Part shown: in pieces, positions 52,739-62,476 of the stretch | How positions within the stretch are numbered: position 1 is the first letter of the stretch | Layout: the number at the start of each line of letters is the position of its first letter | Assembly: GCF_937425535.1 (NCBI RefSeq) | Contig: NZ_OW485601.1 | Coordinates: 2,010,501 to 2,074,500, forward strand | From: Rhodovastum atsumiense | GTDB taxonomy: Bacteria; Pseudomonadota; Alphaproteobacteria; Acetobacterales; Acetobacteraceae | Reading direction: 5' to 3' | DNA length: 64,000 nt | Made by a program: the position numbers and the translations under genes | Notes under the pieces: generated by a model | What the model was told of the DNA's origin: nothing | Seen by the model: the letters and a program-made list of their open reading frames with translations, nothing else | Databases searched by the model: none

Positions 52739-54362
52739 GGCTGCCCACTTCCTCGGGCGGGGGATAGGCATAGGGCGGGCCGGTGACGACCGGGGTGACC
52801 TCGAAATTGCAGAAGGGCGGCGGCGAGGGCGTCTGCCATTCCAGCCCGGTCGCGTGCCAGGGATTGGCGGGGGCGCGGGGGCCGCGCAGCAGCGACCAGG
52901 TCAGATAGACCATCGGCATCAAGTAGCTCGCGGCCAGGATGGTGGCGCCGGCCGAGGACAGCACGTGCAGCACCTGGAATTCCGGCGGATAGGTGGCGTA
53001 GCGGCGGGGCATGCCGAGCCAGCCGAGGACGAACTGCGGCAGGAAGGTCAGATTGAAGCCGAGGAACATCACGAAGGCGGCGATGCGGGCCCAGATCTCG
53101 GGATAGAGGCGCCCGGTGATCTTCGGCCACCAGTAATGCAGGCCGGCGAAATAGGCGCTGACCATGCCGCCGACCATGATGAAGTGGAAATGCGCCACTA
53201 CGAAATAGGTGTCGTGCACGTGGACATCGACCGCCAGCGCCGCCAGGAACAGCCCGGTCAACCCCCCCGAGGTGAACAGCCCGATGAAGCCGAGCACGTA
53301 CAGCATCGGCGCGTCGAAGCGGATGAATCCCTTGTGCAGAGTGCCGATCCAGTTGAACACCTTGATCGCCGAGGGCACGGCGACGAGGTAGCTCAGCAGC
53401 GAGAACACGATCGCGGCGTACATGCTGGTGCCGGCCACGAACATGTGGTGGCCCCACACGAAGAAGCTGATCACGGCGATCGAGATGCTGGCCCAGGCGA
53501 TGAATTTGTAGCCGAAGATCCCTTTCTGGCTGAACGTGGTTACCACCTCGCTGGCGATGCCCATCCCCGGCAGGATCATGATGTAGACCGCCGGGTGCGA
53601 GTAGAACCAGAACAGGTGCTGGAACAGCAGCGGATCGCCGCCGAGCGTGGGGTCGAACACACCGACGCCGAAGACGCGCTCGAACACCAGCAGCGTCAGC
53701 GTGATCGCCAGCACCGGCGTGCCGAGCACCAGGATGACGCTGGTCGCGTACAGGGACCACAGGAACAGCGGCAGCCGGTACCAGGTCATGCCCGGGGCAC
53801 GCAGGCGGTGGATGCTGACGATGAAGTTGAGCCCGGTGGCGATCGAGGAGAACCCGGTGACGAACACCCCGCCCGCCACCAGCACCAGATGCCCCTTGGC
53901 GAAGGCCGTGGACAGCGGCGTGTAGAAGGTCCAGCCGGTATCGAGCCCGCCCGCGAACAGCCCGGCCACCACCAGCAGCCCGCCGGCGATGAAGATGTAC
54001 CAGCTCAGCAGGTTCAGTCGTGGGAAGGCCAGGTCGCGCGCCCCCAGCATCAGCGGCACCACGAAATTGCCCAGCGTCACCGGCACCGCCGGCACCAGGA
54101 ACAGCCAGACCATCACCACGCCGTGCAGCGTGAACAACCGATTATAGGTCTCGGGCGAGACCAGGGCGCCCTCGGGCGAGATCAGTTGCCAGCGGATCAG
54201 CGCCGCGGCGGCGCCACCGAGGAAGAAGAAGACCGTGATGCTGCCGAAATACAGCAGCGCGATGCGCTTGTGGTCGGTGGTGAACAGCCAGGATGCCAGC
54301 GTGGTTCCGTGATGAAGATAGCTTGGCGCCACGCGCGCGTCCGTGCCCAAAGCGATGCTCAT
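52731..54362 (-). CDS. coxA: Cytochrome c oxidase subunit I, A2-type
   Basis: 543 residues, about twelve helices. Low-spin heme ligand H80 (FTLHG) and H393; CuB ligands H256, H305, H306; heme a3 ligand H391; cross-linked Tyr260. The proton-gate motif reads YSHPAVY (254-260) and not GHPEVY, the hallmark of A2-type oxidases such as Thermus and Rhodothermus caa3, where Tyr-Ser replaces the glutamate. Such enzymes partner alternative complex III, encoded directly upstream. ATGA overlap with coxB. Confidence 0.96.
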   Translation of the reverse strand: MSIALGTDARVAPSYLHHGTTLASWLFTTDHKRIALLYFGSITVFFFLGGAAAALIRWQLISPEGALVSPETYNRLFTLHGVVMVWLFLVPAVPVTLGNFVVPLMLGARDLAFPRLNLLSWYIFIAGGLLVVAGLFAGGLDTGWTFYTPLSTAFAKGHLVLVAGGVFVTGFSSIATGLNFIVSIHRLRAPGMTWYRLPLFLWSLYATSVILVLGTPVLAITLTLLVFERVFGVGVFDPTLGGDPLLFQHLFWFYSHPAVYIMILPGMGIASEVVTTFSQKGIFGYKFIAWASISIAVISFFVWGHHMFVAGTSMYAAIVFSLLSYLVAVPSAIKVFNWIGTLHKGFIRFDAPMLYVLGFIGLFTSGGLTGLFLAALAVDVHVHDTYFVVAHFHFIMVGGMVSAYFAGLHYWWPKITGRLYPEIWARIAAFVMFLGFNLTFLPQFVLGWLGMPRRYATYPPEFQVLHVLSSAGATILAASYLMPMVYLTWSLLRGPRAPANPWHATGLEWQTPSPPPFCNFEVTPVVTGPPYAYPPPEEVGSHA

Positions 54363-55294
54363 GGGACTGGCCTTGCCCCGGCCAGGGAGCGGATATAGGC
54401 GACCAGCTTCACCAGATCCTCCTCGATGATCTGCCCGGCGAAGGACGGCATCAGCGGCGCGTACCCTGCCGCCACCTGCGCCCCCGGATACAGGATCGAG
54501 TCGTGGATGTAGCGGTCATCCGCCACCACGACACTGCCGTCCGACAGCGGCACCGGGCTGCCATAGACCCCTTCCAACGGCGGCGCATGCACGCTGGATC
54601 GGCCGCCATGGCAACCGCTGCAGCCGTAGCGGATGAACAGGCCCTGCCCTGCCTCGGCCAACGTTGCACCGCCGCCGTTCTCGGCGAGCCAGATGTCGAA
54701 ATCGGCCGGTTCCATCACGATGACCTCGCCGATCATGCGGGAATGGTCGGTGCCGCAGAACTGAGCGCAGAACAGGTGGTAGCTGCCGAGCCGATCGGCG
54801 CGGAACCACAGCGTCGTGTAACGCCCCGGCAGCACATCGCGCTTGATGCGGAAACCCGGGATGAAGAAATCATGGATCACGTCCTCGCTGGTCATGATCA
54901 ACTGCACCGGACGGTTCACCGGCACGTGCAGCGCATTGATCTCGCGCTGGCCGCCCGGATGCTGGACCTTCCACATCCATTGCTTGCCCACGACCCAGAC
55001 CTTGAGCGTGTCCTCGGGCGGGAGGAACAGGCGCGTGTAGAGATCCGCCCCCCAGATGAACAGGCCGAAGAACACCAGCAGCGTCGCCGTCGTCCAGGCG
55101 ACTTCCATCCGCCAGGTCTTCTGCGCGAGCCCGCCACGATCGAGCGGATTGCTCGCGCGGTAGCGGATCACGTAGGTCCAGATCAGGCCGAAGGCCAGCA
55201 GCAGCACGGCGGCGGTGATCAGCAGCAGGGCGCCGAACAGCAGATCCAGCTCAGGCGCGTGGTTGGAGCCCTGCACCAGCAGCAACGGGTTCAT
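54359..55294 (-). CDS. coxB: Cytochrome c oxidase subunit II with fused cytochrome c (caa3)
   Basis: 311 residues from ATG 55294. Two membrane helices (about 18-42 and 67-85), a CuA domain with H141, C176, C180, H184 and M187 ([12 protein letters not shown]), then a fused cytochrome c with CSGCH (225-229) and axial Met282 (LMPSF). The fusion makes this a caa3-type oxidase able to accept electrons directly from complex III. Stop overlaps coxA (ATGA). Confidence 0.95.
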   Translation of the reverse strand: MNPLLLVQGSNHAPELDLLFGALLLITAAVLLLAFGLIWTYVIRYRASNPLDRGGLAQKTWRMEVAWTTATLLVFFGLFIWGADLYTRLFLPPEDTLKVWVVGKQWMWKVQHPGGQREINALHVPVNRPVQLIMTSEDVIHDFFIPGFRIKRDVLPGRYTTLWFRADRLGSYHLFCAQFCGTDHSRMIGEVIVMEPADFDIWLAENGGGATLAEAGQGLFIRYGCSGCHGGRSSVHAPPLEGVYGSPVPLSDGSVVVADDRYIHDSILYPGAQVAAGYAPLMPSFAGQIIEEDLVKLVAYIRSLAGARPVP

Positions 55295-56040
55295 GCCGGA
55301 TCGCCCCGTCCCCGGCCGCCACGATGCGCGCGCCACAGGAGCAGGCCAACCAACAGGGCCGTCACCGCTGCGGCCAGGCTGACCACGCGCTCGATCGCGA
55401 GGGTGCGGTGGCCGGTGACCGGATCGAGGCGAAAGCAGAGCAACTGCACCAGCGACGGCGGCGGCTGCACCTCGCCCGTGCGCGCGCCCTGCACCGCCTT
55501 GCGGAGAGCACCAGGGTCGAAGCCGACGCCAAACAGATAGGCAGCAACCCGGTGATTGGGTGCCACGATCACCGCGCCAGCCGGATGCATGAATTGCTGC
55601 AGCGTCGCGTCCCAGCGTGCCCGGAAGCCGACTGCACGCTGCACCGCCGTGCTGTCGCCGGTCAGAAAATGCCAGCCCGTTCCGTCGCCACCGTGCCGCG
55701 CCAACGCCGCGTGCCACGCCTGTGCCACATCCGCCGGTTGGTCGCGCGGATCGATCGACAGCACCACCAGATCGGCGTCACGCCCTGCCCGCAGCCCGGA
55801 TGCCATGAAGGCCGAGATCAAATCGTCACGGACCACGCCGCAGAGCGTCGTGCACCGGTAGTAGCCCAGGGCCAGCACCAGCGGACGCCCCGGGGCAAGT
55901 GCCCCGAACGACATTGCCTCACCATCGGAGGTCAGCAGCGCCGCCGTATCCGGCACGGCGGCGCCGGGATGCGGGGTCCACTGCAGATCCTCCGCGCGCA
56001 CGGGTGCTGCCAGCAGCAGCAGGACCAGCATTATCCTCAT
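55291..56040 (-). CDS. SCO1/SenC-type copper chaperone
   Basis: 249 residues from ATG 56040, which overlaps the previous stop by ATGA (MRIMLVLLLLAAPVRA signal). Thioredoxin-like fold with copper motif CTTLC (CxxxC), VVLSIDPRDQP and a conserved histidine in FMHPAG. A C-terminal membrane helix anchors it. Delivers copper to CuA of CoxB, encoded next. Confidence 0.92.
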   Translation of the reverse strand: MRIMLVLLLLAAPVRAEDLQWTPHPGAAVPDTAALLTSDGEAMSFGALAPGRPLVLALGYYRCTTLCGVVRDDLISAFMASGLRAGRDADLVVLSIDPRDQPADVAQAWHAALARHGGDGTGWHFLTGDSTAVQRAVGFRARWDATLQQFMHPAGAVIVAPNHRVAAYLFGVGFDPGALRKAVQGARTGEVQPPPSLVQLLCFRLDPVTGHRTLAIERVVSLAAAVTALLVGLLLWRAHRGGRGRGDPA

Positions 56041-56387
56041 CGCCCCGGCCATCCCGGAATGCCTTCCGCGGCAATCCGGTCCATGGCGGCGTCGATCGGG
56101 ATGTGAACAATGCCATGCTCGCGGTCGATCAAGCCCGCCGAATTCAGCTGTTGCAGTTCCTCCTGCCGAAAGCGCTGCATGTCGCGGCGCGGACTCGATT
56201 GCAGCGGCGGATGCGGTTGGGCCGGCAGGACCAGTTGCCGGCCGTGCAATGCCGCCGGATAGAGCCAGCCGGCAAGCCCGGCCACCACCAGCAGCACGGC
56301 GATCAGGCCCGCCGCGACCGTCAGGGCAAAGCGCGGGCCGACATCCTGCCGCTCATGCCGTGGCGGCGACAGGCGCAGCTCAGGCAT
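56037..56387 (-). CDS. Small membrane protein between ACIII and SCO genes
   Basis: 116 residues from ATG 56387. One membrane helix (about 22-47), a Pro-rich stretch and a C-terminal HIPIDAAMDRIAAEGIPG segment on the periplasmic side. Overlaps actF by 8 bases and the SCO gene by 4, so tightly bound into the operon. Likely an accessory or assembly subunit of the ACIII-oxidase assembly; no function known to me. Confidence 0.75.
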   Translation of the reverse strand: MPELRLSPPRHERQDVGPRFALTVAAGLIAVLLVVAGLAGWLYPAALHGRQLVLPAQPHPPLQSSPRRDMQRFRQEELQQLNSAGLIDREHGIVHIPIDAAMDRIAAEGIPGWPGR

Positions 56388-57372
56388 GGGCGGGCGTCCA
56401 CGCCGGCCGTACCCATGCCATCCCCAGCGAAAGCGCGGCAAAGGCGAAGATGCAGGCAAGGTCGGTCCAGGCGATCGGGCGCGGCGCGGCCGGCAGCACG
56501 ATCCAGAGCGCTCGCAGCGCCTCGGCCGCGACCAGCAGGCAGGCGACGGCGGACAGGCCACCGGCCGACCGGCGCACACGCGCGGACAGCAAGGCAAAGA
56601 ACGGCACCACGCCATGCGCCAGGGCCAGCGCCACCGTGCCCCAGAGCCATGAGCCCTGCACCCGCGCGAGATACCAGCCGGCTTCCGTCGGCAGGTCGGA
56701 CTCCCACACAATCAGGAACTGCATGGATTCGAGATAGGCCCACAGCACCACGAGCCCGAGCAGCAGCCTGCCGAGATCGGAGCGGATGTTCGGTAACACC
56801 GCAGGCGCAGCCATGAAGGTCGCCAGCGCCAGCGCCAGCACGCCCATGGAGGCGGCCGTCACCATCCCCCACACCGAGGATCCGAACGCCGGATCCAGCG
56901 CCATCGTGCCGTCGATCGCCGCGAAGGTGACGGTCACCGCCAACACGATCAGGCCCGGCGCGGCAATCTGCGACGTCGCCCCACGCAGCAGCACCAGCGC
57001 GGCGAGGCCAAGCCAGGCCACCAGATAAAGCACCGCCCGCCCGGCCAGGAACGACACCGAAAGGTAGAAATGGCCCGCCGCATGCGGCCCATGCGTCCAG
57101 GGATACAGCACCTCCAGACCGAGCCCGAGCGGTACCAGCGCGGGCACCAGCAGCGGCAGGCTCGCCACCCCCGCGAGCAGGGCCGGCTGCACGGCTTCGC
57201 CCCAGCGTCCGCCGGTCAACGCATGGGCCAGCAACAAGGCAAGCGAGCCCAGCGGCCAGCCCAGCCACAGCGACAGCGCCGCCAGCCACGCATGCTGGAA
57301 CCGGCCGGGATCGAGCTTCCAGGCGAGGATAGCAACGAGCAGCCCGGCGATGGCGGCAAGGGCGGCCTTCAT
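56380..57372 (-). CDS. actF: Alternative complex III subunit ActF
   Basis: 330 residues, about ten membrane helices. Quinol-oxidising complex membrane subunit related to the C-terminal part of ActC; GPHAAGHFYLSVSFLAGRAV and the WESDLPTEAGWYLAR loop are consistent with ActF. Overlaps actE by ATGA. Confidence 0.88.
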   Translation of the reverse strand: MKAALAAIAGLLVAILAWKLDPGRFQHAWLAALSLWLGWPLGSLALLLAHALTGGRWGEAVQPALLAGVASLPLLVPALVPLGLGLEVLYPWTHGPHAAGHFYLSVSFLAGRAVLYLVAWLGLAALVLLRGATSQIAAPGLIVLAVTVTFAAIDGTMALDPAFGSSVWGMVTAASMGVLALALATFMAAPAVLPNIRSDLGRLLLGLVVLWAYLESMQFLIVWESDLPTEAGWYLARVQGSWLWGTVALALAHGVVPFFALLSARVRRSAGGLSAVACLLVAAEALRALWIVLPAAPRPIAWTDLACIFAFAALSLGMAWVRPAWTPAHA

Positions 57373-57860
57373 CGCAAAGCCTGCCTTTGATCAGGCGGAA
57401 TTTCCTCGGGACGGGCGTGCTGGCTGCGCTGCAACGCCTTGATGTAGGCGGCGATGGCCCAGCGGTCGGCCGGCGCCACCCGATAGGCAAAGGAATACAT
57501 CACGCCATAGCCGTTGGTGATGACGTCGACGAAATGCCGGGGCGGCGCCGCACGCAACCGGTCGATGTGGTACGAGGGCGGAGACGGAAACCCGCGCTGC
57601 ACGATCATGCCGTTGCCGTCACCGAGTTCCGAATGGCAGGGCGTGCAGTAGATGTGGAAGCGCTCCTGGCCGCGTCGCAGCAAGGCCGGCGTCAGCGGCG
57701 GCACCGGGTCCGGCGCCTCCCCGAAGGCGACGACGCCCGCGGGCCGCACCACATCGCCCGAATACGGCCCCGGCTTCGGCTGATCCGACATGTCGTCACA
57801 GCCACAGAGCAGGCCACAGGCGACAAGCGCGAGGACGCCGTTGCCGCCCCCCCGGCTCAC
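57369..57860 (-). CDS. actE: Alternative complex III monoheme cytochrome c ActE
   Basis: 163 residues from GTG 57860, overlapping the actD stop by GTGA. Lipoprotein signal ending in LLCGC (Cys21), then a class I cytochrome c with CTPCH and a distal Met in NGYGVMYSFAYRV. A membrane-tethered electron carrier of ACIII. Confidence 0.9.
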   Translation of the reverse strand: MSRGGGNGVLALVACGLLCGCDDMSDQPKPGPYSGDVVRPAGVVAFGEAPDPVPPLTPALLRRGQERFHIYCTPCHSELGDGNGMIVQRGFPSPPSYHIDRLRAAPPRHFVDVITNGYGVMYSFAYRVAPADRWAIAAYIKALQRSQHARPEEIPPDQRQALR

Positions 57861-58354
57861 GCCGCCACCTCCTCGATGACCGCCGGGCGCAAATCGTGCA
57901 GCAGCGCCCGCGCATGTGCCAATGCCGCCGCGTTGCCGCTGCGCAGCGCCACGAAGAACAGGTCGCGACTGGCCCGGCGAAACGTCTCCGCCTCGTCGAC
58001 CGGCCGGTAGGGCATCGGCAGCCGCGCGGCGACGAGGAATCCGATGACCCCTGCGACCACACCGCACAGCAGGCCGGATTCCAGTGCCATCGGCATGAAG
58101 GCAGGCCAACTGAAATCCGGGCGTCCCCCCACATTGAGCGGGTCAGACCAGACCGTGGCGACACTCTGCAGCAGGAACGCTCCGGTCGCGCCCAGCATGC
58201 CGGCGGCCAGGATCAGCCATGGGATCCAGCTGCCGCCTCCGGTGAGCGGGACCGGCGTGTACGTCTCCACCGCGCCGAGCCGCTCCACGCGCAACCGCCG
58301 CGCCGCTTCCTGCAATGCCTCGGGCGAAGCGAAACCGAAGAGCAGATGCGCCAT
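57857..58354 (-). CDS. actD: Alternative complex III subunit ActD (DUF3341)
   Basis: 165 residues from ATG 58354. Two membrane helices (about 48-68 and 95-112), soluble N-terminal ferredoxin-like domain (FASPEALQEAARRLR, VETYTPVP) typical of DUF3341. Overlaps actC by one base (TGATG). Confidence 0.9.
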   Translation of the reverse strand: MAHLLFGFASPEALQEAARRLRVERLGAVETYTPVPLTGGGSWIPWLILAAGMLGATGAFLLQSVATVWSDPLNVGGRPDFSWPAFMPMALESGLLCGVVAGVIGFLVAARLPMPYRPVDEAETFRRASRDLFFVALRSGNAAALAHARALLHDLRPAVIEEVAA

Positions 58355-59709
58355 CACCGTTGCCCTCGCACCAGCTCGCGCAATTCGAAGATCGAGATCA
58401 CCGGCAGCAGCCGCACGCACAACAGGAAACCGGTGAAGAACAGCCCGACCGTGCCGGTGAACAGCGACCAGTCCCAGACCGTCGCCGCATAGGCCCCCCA
58501 GGCCGAGGGGATGTGGTCATGCTGCGGACTGGTCACCACGATGCCGTAGCGTTCCAGCCACATACCGGCGATCACCCCGGCCGACACCAGCATCAGCAAT
58601 GGCTGGCTCGCCCGCAGCGACCGCCACCACAGCATTTGCGGCAGCGCCACGTTCAGCACCAGGGTCGCCCAGTACACCGAGGCATGGACACCGCTGACCC
58701 GATCAAGGAACCAGAGCCGTTCCGCGGCCTCGCCACGATAGAAAGCGAAGAACGCGTCCATGATGTAGGAATAGCCGACGCACAGCGCCGTGGTCAGCAG
58801 CAGCCGGCCGAGCACATCGACATGCCGGCCGGTGATGAAAGGTTCAAGCCCCAGCAGGCGCCGCAACGGCAGCACCAGGAACAGCACCGCGGCAAACCCC
58901 GAATGCACGGCGCCGAACACGAAGAACGGCGGGAACTGGGTGGAATGCCAGCCGGTGGTCAGCGCGCCGGCGAAATCCAGCCCGACGATGCTGTGAACCG
59001 ACACCACCATCGGCGCCATGATCGCCGCCAGCACCGCATAGACCGCGCGGTAATGTCCCCACTCGCGCCCCGAGCCGCGAAAGCCCAGTGCGAGCACGCC
59101 GTAGAAGACCTGCGTGCCACGGCGGGAGGCACGATCACGCAGCGTCGCCAGATCCGGCAGCAGTCCGAAATACCAGAACAGGACCGAGGCGGTGACATAG
59201 GCAAAGATCGCGGCGAAGTCCCAGAACAGCGGACTGCGGAATTGTGGCCACAGCCCCATCGTGTTCGGGTAGGGAAACAGCCAGTAGAACAGCCAGGGCC
59301 GGCCGAGATGGAAGATCGGATACAGCCCGGCACAGGCGGCGGCGAACACGGTCAGCGTCTCGGCGATGCGCGAGAGCGAGGTGCGCCACTCCACCCGCAC
59401 CAGGAAGAAGAACGCGGAGATGAAGGTACCACCACTGGCAATGCCGATCCACCAGACGTAGTTGATGATCGGAAAGCCCCACATCACCGGCCAGTCATTG
59501 CCCCAGACCCGGATGCCTTGGGCGAAGGCCCAGCAGGCGGCGAAGATGCCCTGGACCAGCAAAGCCACGGACAGGGCGAAGCCGATCCACCACCAGCGCC
59601 ACGTGCCCTCGCGCAAAGCCAGGGCACTGATCTGGTCGGTGACGGCAGCTTCCGTTTCCCCCGGGGCAATGACAGGCGGGATCGCGAGGTCGCTTATCGA
59701 CTCAGTCAT
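58354..59709 (-). CDS. actC: Alternative complex III quinol-oxidising subunit ActC (NrfD-like)
   Basis: 451 residues from ATG 59709, about ten membrane helices of the NrfD/PsrC type. WWIGIASGGTFISAFFFLVRVEWR, FHLGRPW and PLFWDFAAIF shape the quinol site and heme-side surface. It oxidises quinol and passes electrons to the ActB iron-sulfur clusters. Overlaps actB by 8 bases. Confidence 0.94.
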   Translation of the reverse strand: MTESISDLAIPPVIAPGETEAAVTDQISALALREGTWRWWWIGFALSVALLVQGIFAACWAFAQGIRVWGNDWPVMWGFPIINYVWWIGIASGGTFISAFFFLVRVEWRTSLSRIAETLTVFAAACAGLYPIFHLGRPWLFYWLFPYPNTMGLWPQFRSPLFWDFAAIFAYVTASVLFWYFGLLPDLATLRDRASRRGTQVFYGVLALGFRGSGREWGHYRAVYAVLAAIMAPMVVSVHSIVGLDFAGALTTGWHSTQFPPFFVFGAVHSGFAAVLFLVLPLRRLLGLEPFITGRHVDVLGRLLLTTALCVGYSYIMDAFFAFYRGEAAERLWFLDRVSGVHASVYWATLVLNVALPQMLWWRSLRASQPLLMLVSAGVIAGMWLERYGIVVTSPQHDHIPSAWGAYAATVWDWSLFTGTVGLFFTGFLLCVRLLPVISIFELRELVRGQR

Positions 59710-62476
59710 CCTGGTCGAGCGCCGGATTGGGGTTGTCCAGCCGCGCCTCGTAGCTGACGCGCGGCGAGGTCGAGAGCTTTTCCAACGCCGCATAGCTCAA
59801 CGGCGCTGCCTTGCGGCGTGACACCTCGCTGTCAGGATCGGCGACGTTTCCGAAACTGAAGGCCCGTGTCGGACAGGCCGCCTGGCAGGCGGTCACCACC
59901 CCGGCTTCGGCAGCCGCAGGCCCGGCCGTGTCGGCGGCAACACGGGCCTCGGCGATGCGCTGCAGGCAGAAGCTGCACTTCTCCATCACCCCTCGGCCGC
60001 GCACGCTGACTTCGGGGTTGCGCGTGGCCGGCGGTCGCGATTCCTCGCGGGCATAGGCCCCGAAATTGAATCGCCGCACCTTGTACGGGCAGTTGTTGGA
60101 ACAGAACCGCGTGCCGACACAGCGATTATAGACCTGCAGGTTCAAGCCCTCGGCATCATGCACCGTGGCGTTCACCGGACAGACGATCTCGCAGGGGGCC
60201 TGTTCGCAATGCTGGCACAGCATCGGCTGCAGCATTGTGCGGGGCGTCTCGACGGGACCTTCGTCGTAATGATCGATCCGCAGCCAGTGCATCTCGCGAT
60301 GTCGCAGCATCTCCTCGCAGCCGACCACGGGAACGTTGTTCTCCGCCTGACAGGCAATCACACACGCATTGCAGCCGATGCAGGCATTCAGATCGATGCT
60401 CATGCCCCATTGCACCGCCCCCCCGCCGGAACGCGGCGGATAGAGGCTCGGCTGCGGCGAAGGCTTCGGCTGCTGCTGCGCCGCAGCCATGCGCTTCGCA
60501 ACGTCGCGCGAGAGTTCGAGGCCACCATCGGCCCGCGTGCCACAGGCGATCGCCACATGGTCGCCGGTGCGCCGCAGTCCCACCACTCCGGACTGGCCGC
60601 GCAGGGGCGTGACATCGCTCCCCACCCCCGTGCCGACCGGCCCGGCCTGCCACCGCCCGCCACCGGCCACCGCAACCACCACCTCCGCCGCCTGGCCGGG
60701 CATGATCCAGCACGGCGCCGTCACCGTGGCGGTGCCACAGGCCAGCCGGACCACGTCGCCGTTCGCCAGCCTCTCCCGCGCCGCGATCTGCGGAGAGATC
60801 AGCACGGGCGTTTCCCAGGCCACCCGGGTCAGCGGCCGTGGCGCCTCCTGCAACCAGGCATTGCCCGCGTGACGACCGTCGCCGAGATGCGAATCGGGAC
60901 GAATCCGCAGCGCCAGGCCGGACGGCGGCGCGGGCGGGGCCAGCGTGGCAGCCTCGGCGCGCAGCGCCACCGGCAGCGCCGGGGCGGCACTGCCCGGCAC
61001 TACCCCGCGGCTCAGCGCCTCGCGCCATGCAGTATCGTCCAGCCGGTCACGCCAGGTGTCGCGCACCCAGGCGCGGGCATCGCCGGCCGTGAAACCGTAC
61101 AGCAACGGCAACAGCTCGAACGGACTGCGTCCGCCTTGCAGCGGCAGCAGTTGCGGCTGGGCGATCGCGGCCGTGCCATCGAAGGCCAGCGCATCCCCCC
61201 AGTCCTCCAGCTCATGCACCGCCGGCACGAACCAGGTGACGGCGTCGGTGGTCTCGTCGGGCGCGCTCGCCAGCGCCAGGCTGGAGGGCACACGCGCCAG
61301 CGCCGCCGCGAAGCCCAGCGAGGCCGGTGCGGTGAACACCGGGTTGCTGCCCAGAATCACCAGCACCCGCACCCGGCCGTCCGCCATGTCAGCGACCAGC
61401 GCGCGCAGGCTGTCTTCCTGCAGCACCGGATCCCGCTGCGGCGGATCGATCACCTCGAAGGTGCGGCCACGCCCGCCCAGCGCCTCGTTGACCGCATGCA
61501 CCAGCGCCTGCGCCTCGGCCGGCAGGTCGGGGCCGGCATGCACCAGCGCACGTCCCGGATGCGCCTTGAGATCCCCGGTCACCGCGGCGATCCAGCCTTC
61601 TGGCCGCTCGTTGCGCAGCACCGAGGCGGCGAGCCCCATGACGATGCGGTGCATTTCCTGCGGGCCGGCGGGATGGCGGTGATCGCCGCGCACGCCCAGC
61701 AGCGTCGGCGTCGCCTCGGCGGCATAGATCCGGTTGCGTGTGTCGGCGCGCGTGGGATTGCGGCCGGCGGCGAGGAAACGGGCATGGCGCAGATGCCCGG
61801 GCGCGGTTTCCAGCAGATCGCTGTCGAGCCCGAGCACCAGCCCGGCCGCCTCCAGCCGCGGCACCACGGCCACGGGTTGTCCATAGGCGAGCATGGCCCC
61901 GTGCAGCACGTTGTCGCGGGGAATGCCGTCCCATTGATGCCACCGCGCGCCGGGCCAGGCCGCCAGCACCGCATCGATCGCGCGCGCGAGGCTCGGCGAG
62001 ACCACGCTGCCCGTCAGCAACCGCAGCCCGGCGCCGTGATCGGCGGCGAAGCCGGTCCGCAGCGCCGCGAGCGCCTCCAGCAGCACCCCTTCCGCCTGCG
62101 GCACCCCCTGCCGGGACAGCGAAGCGGCACGCCAGGGATCATAGAGATCCAGGATCGCCGCCTGGCCGACCGCGTCGGTGGCTCCGAGGCTGGCCGGGTG
62201 GTTGGGATTCCCCTCGATCTTGACGGGCCGGCCAGAGCGGTGCGTCACCACCACGCCGCTGGCCTCGCCACCGGCGGTCAGGACGCTGGCATAGCGGTTG
62301 ACCCCGCCGGGCTGGATGCCGGGCGGCTGGCGCACCGGAGGCAGCAAAGCGCGGTCCTCTCCGCCCGGATCGCAGCCCGCCAATGCCATCGACGCCGCCA
62401 TCAGGCCCAGCACCCGCCGCCGCTGCGCCAACGGTGGAGCCAGTGCGTCCCGACCGGGTCGGTCCCGCACGGTCAT
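59702..62476 (-). CDS. actB: Alternative complex III iron-sulfur subunit ActB (molybdopterin-family-like)
   Basis: 924 residues from ATG 62476. Tat lipoprotein start (QRRRVLGLMAASMALAGC, Cys35), a large molybdopterin-oxidoreductase-like half with no obvious N-terminal cluster or cofactor cysteine, then a ferredoxin-like half holding four cysteine groups (about 699 CIGCNACVIAC, 754 CQHCEQAPCEIVC, 786 CVGTRFCSNNC, 834 CSFC with 864 CQAAC). The fused B1-B2 form is characteristic of ActB. Overlaps actA by ATGA. Confidence 0.95.
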   Translation of the reverse strand: MTVRDRPGRDALAPPLAQRRRVLGLMAASMALAGCDPGGEDRALLPPVRQPPGIQPGGVNRYASVLTAGGEASGVVVTHRSGRPVKIEGNPNHPASLGATDAVGQAAILDLYDPWRAASLSRQGVPQAEGVLLEALAALRTGFAADHGAGLRLLTGSVVSPSLARAIDAVLAAWPGARWHQWDGIPRDNVLHGAMLAYGQPVAVVPRLEAAGLVLGLDSDLLETAPGHLRHARFLAAGRNPTRADTRNRIYAAEATPTLLGVRGDHRHPAGPQEMHRIVMGLAASVLRNERPEGWIAAVTGDLKAHPGRALVHAGPDLPAEAQALVHAVNEALGGRGRTFEVIDPPQRDPVLQEDSLRALVADMADGRVRVLVILGSNPVFTAPASLGFAAALARVPSSLALASAPDETTDAVTWFVPAVHELEDWGDALAFDGTAAIAQPQLLPLQGGRSPFELLPLLYGFTAGDARAWVRDTWRDRLDDTAWREALSRGVVPGSAAPALPVALRAEAATLAPPAPPSGLALRIRPDSHLGDGRHAGNAWLQEAPRPLTRVAWETPVLISPQIAARERLANGDVVRLACGTATVTAPCWIMPGQAAEVVVAVAGGGRWQAGPVGTGVGSDVTPLRGQSGVVGLRRTGDHVAIACGTRADGGLELSRDVAKRMAAAQQQPKPSPQPSLYPPRSGGGAVQWGMSIDLNACIGCNACVIACQAENNVPVVGCEEMLRHREMHWLRIDHYDEGPVETPRTMLQPMLCQHCEQAPCEIVCPVNATVHDAEGLNLQVYNRCVGTRFCSNNCPYKVRRFNFGAYAREESRPPATRNPEVSVRGRGVMEKCSFCLQRIAEARVAADTAGPAAAEAGVVTACQAACPTRAFSFGNVADPDSEVSRRKAAPLSYAALEKLSTSPRVSYEARLDNPNPALDQDD

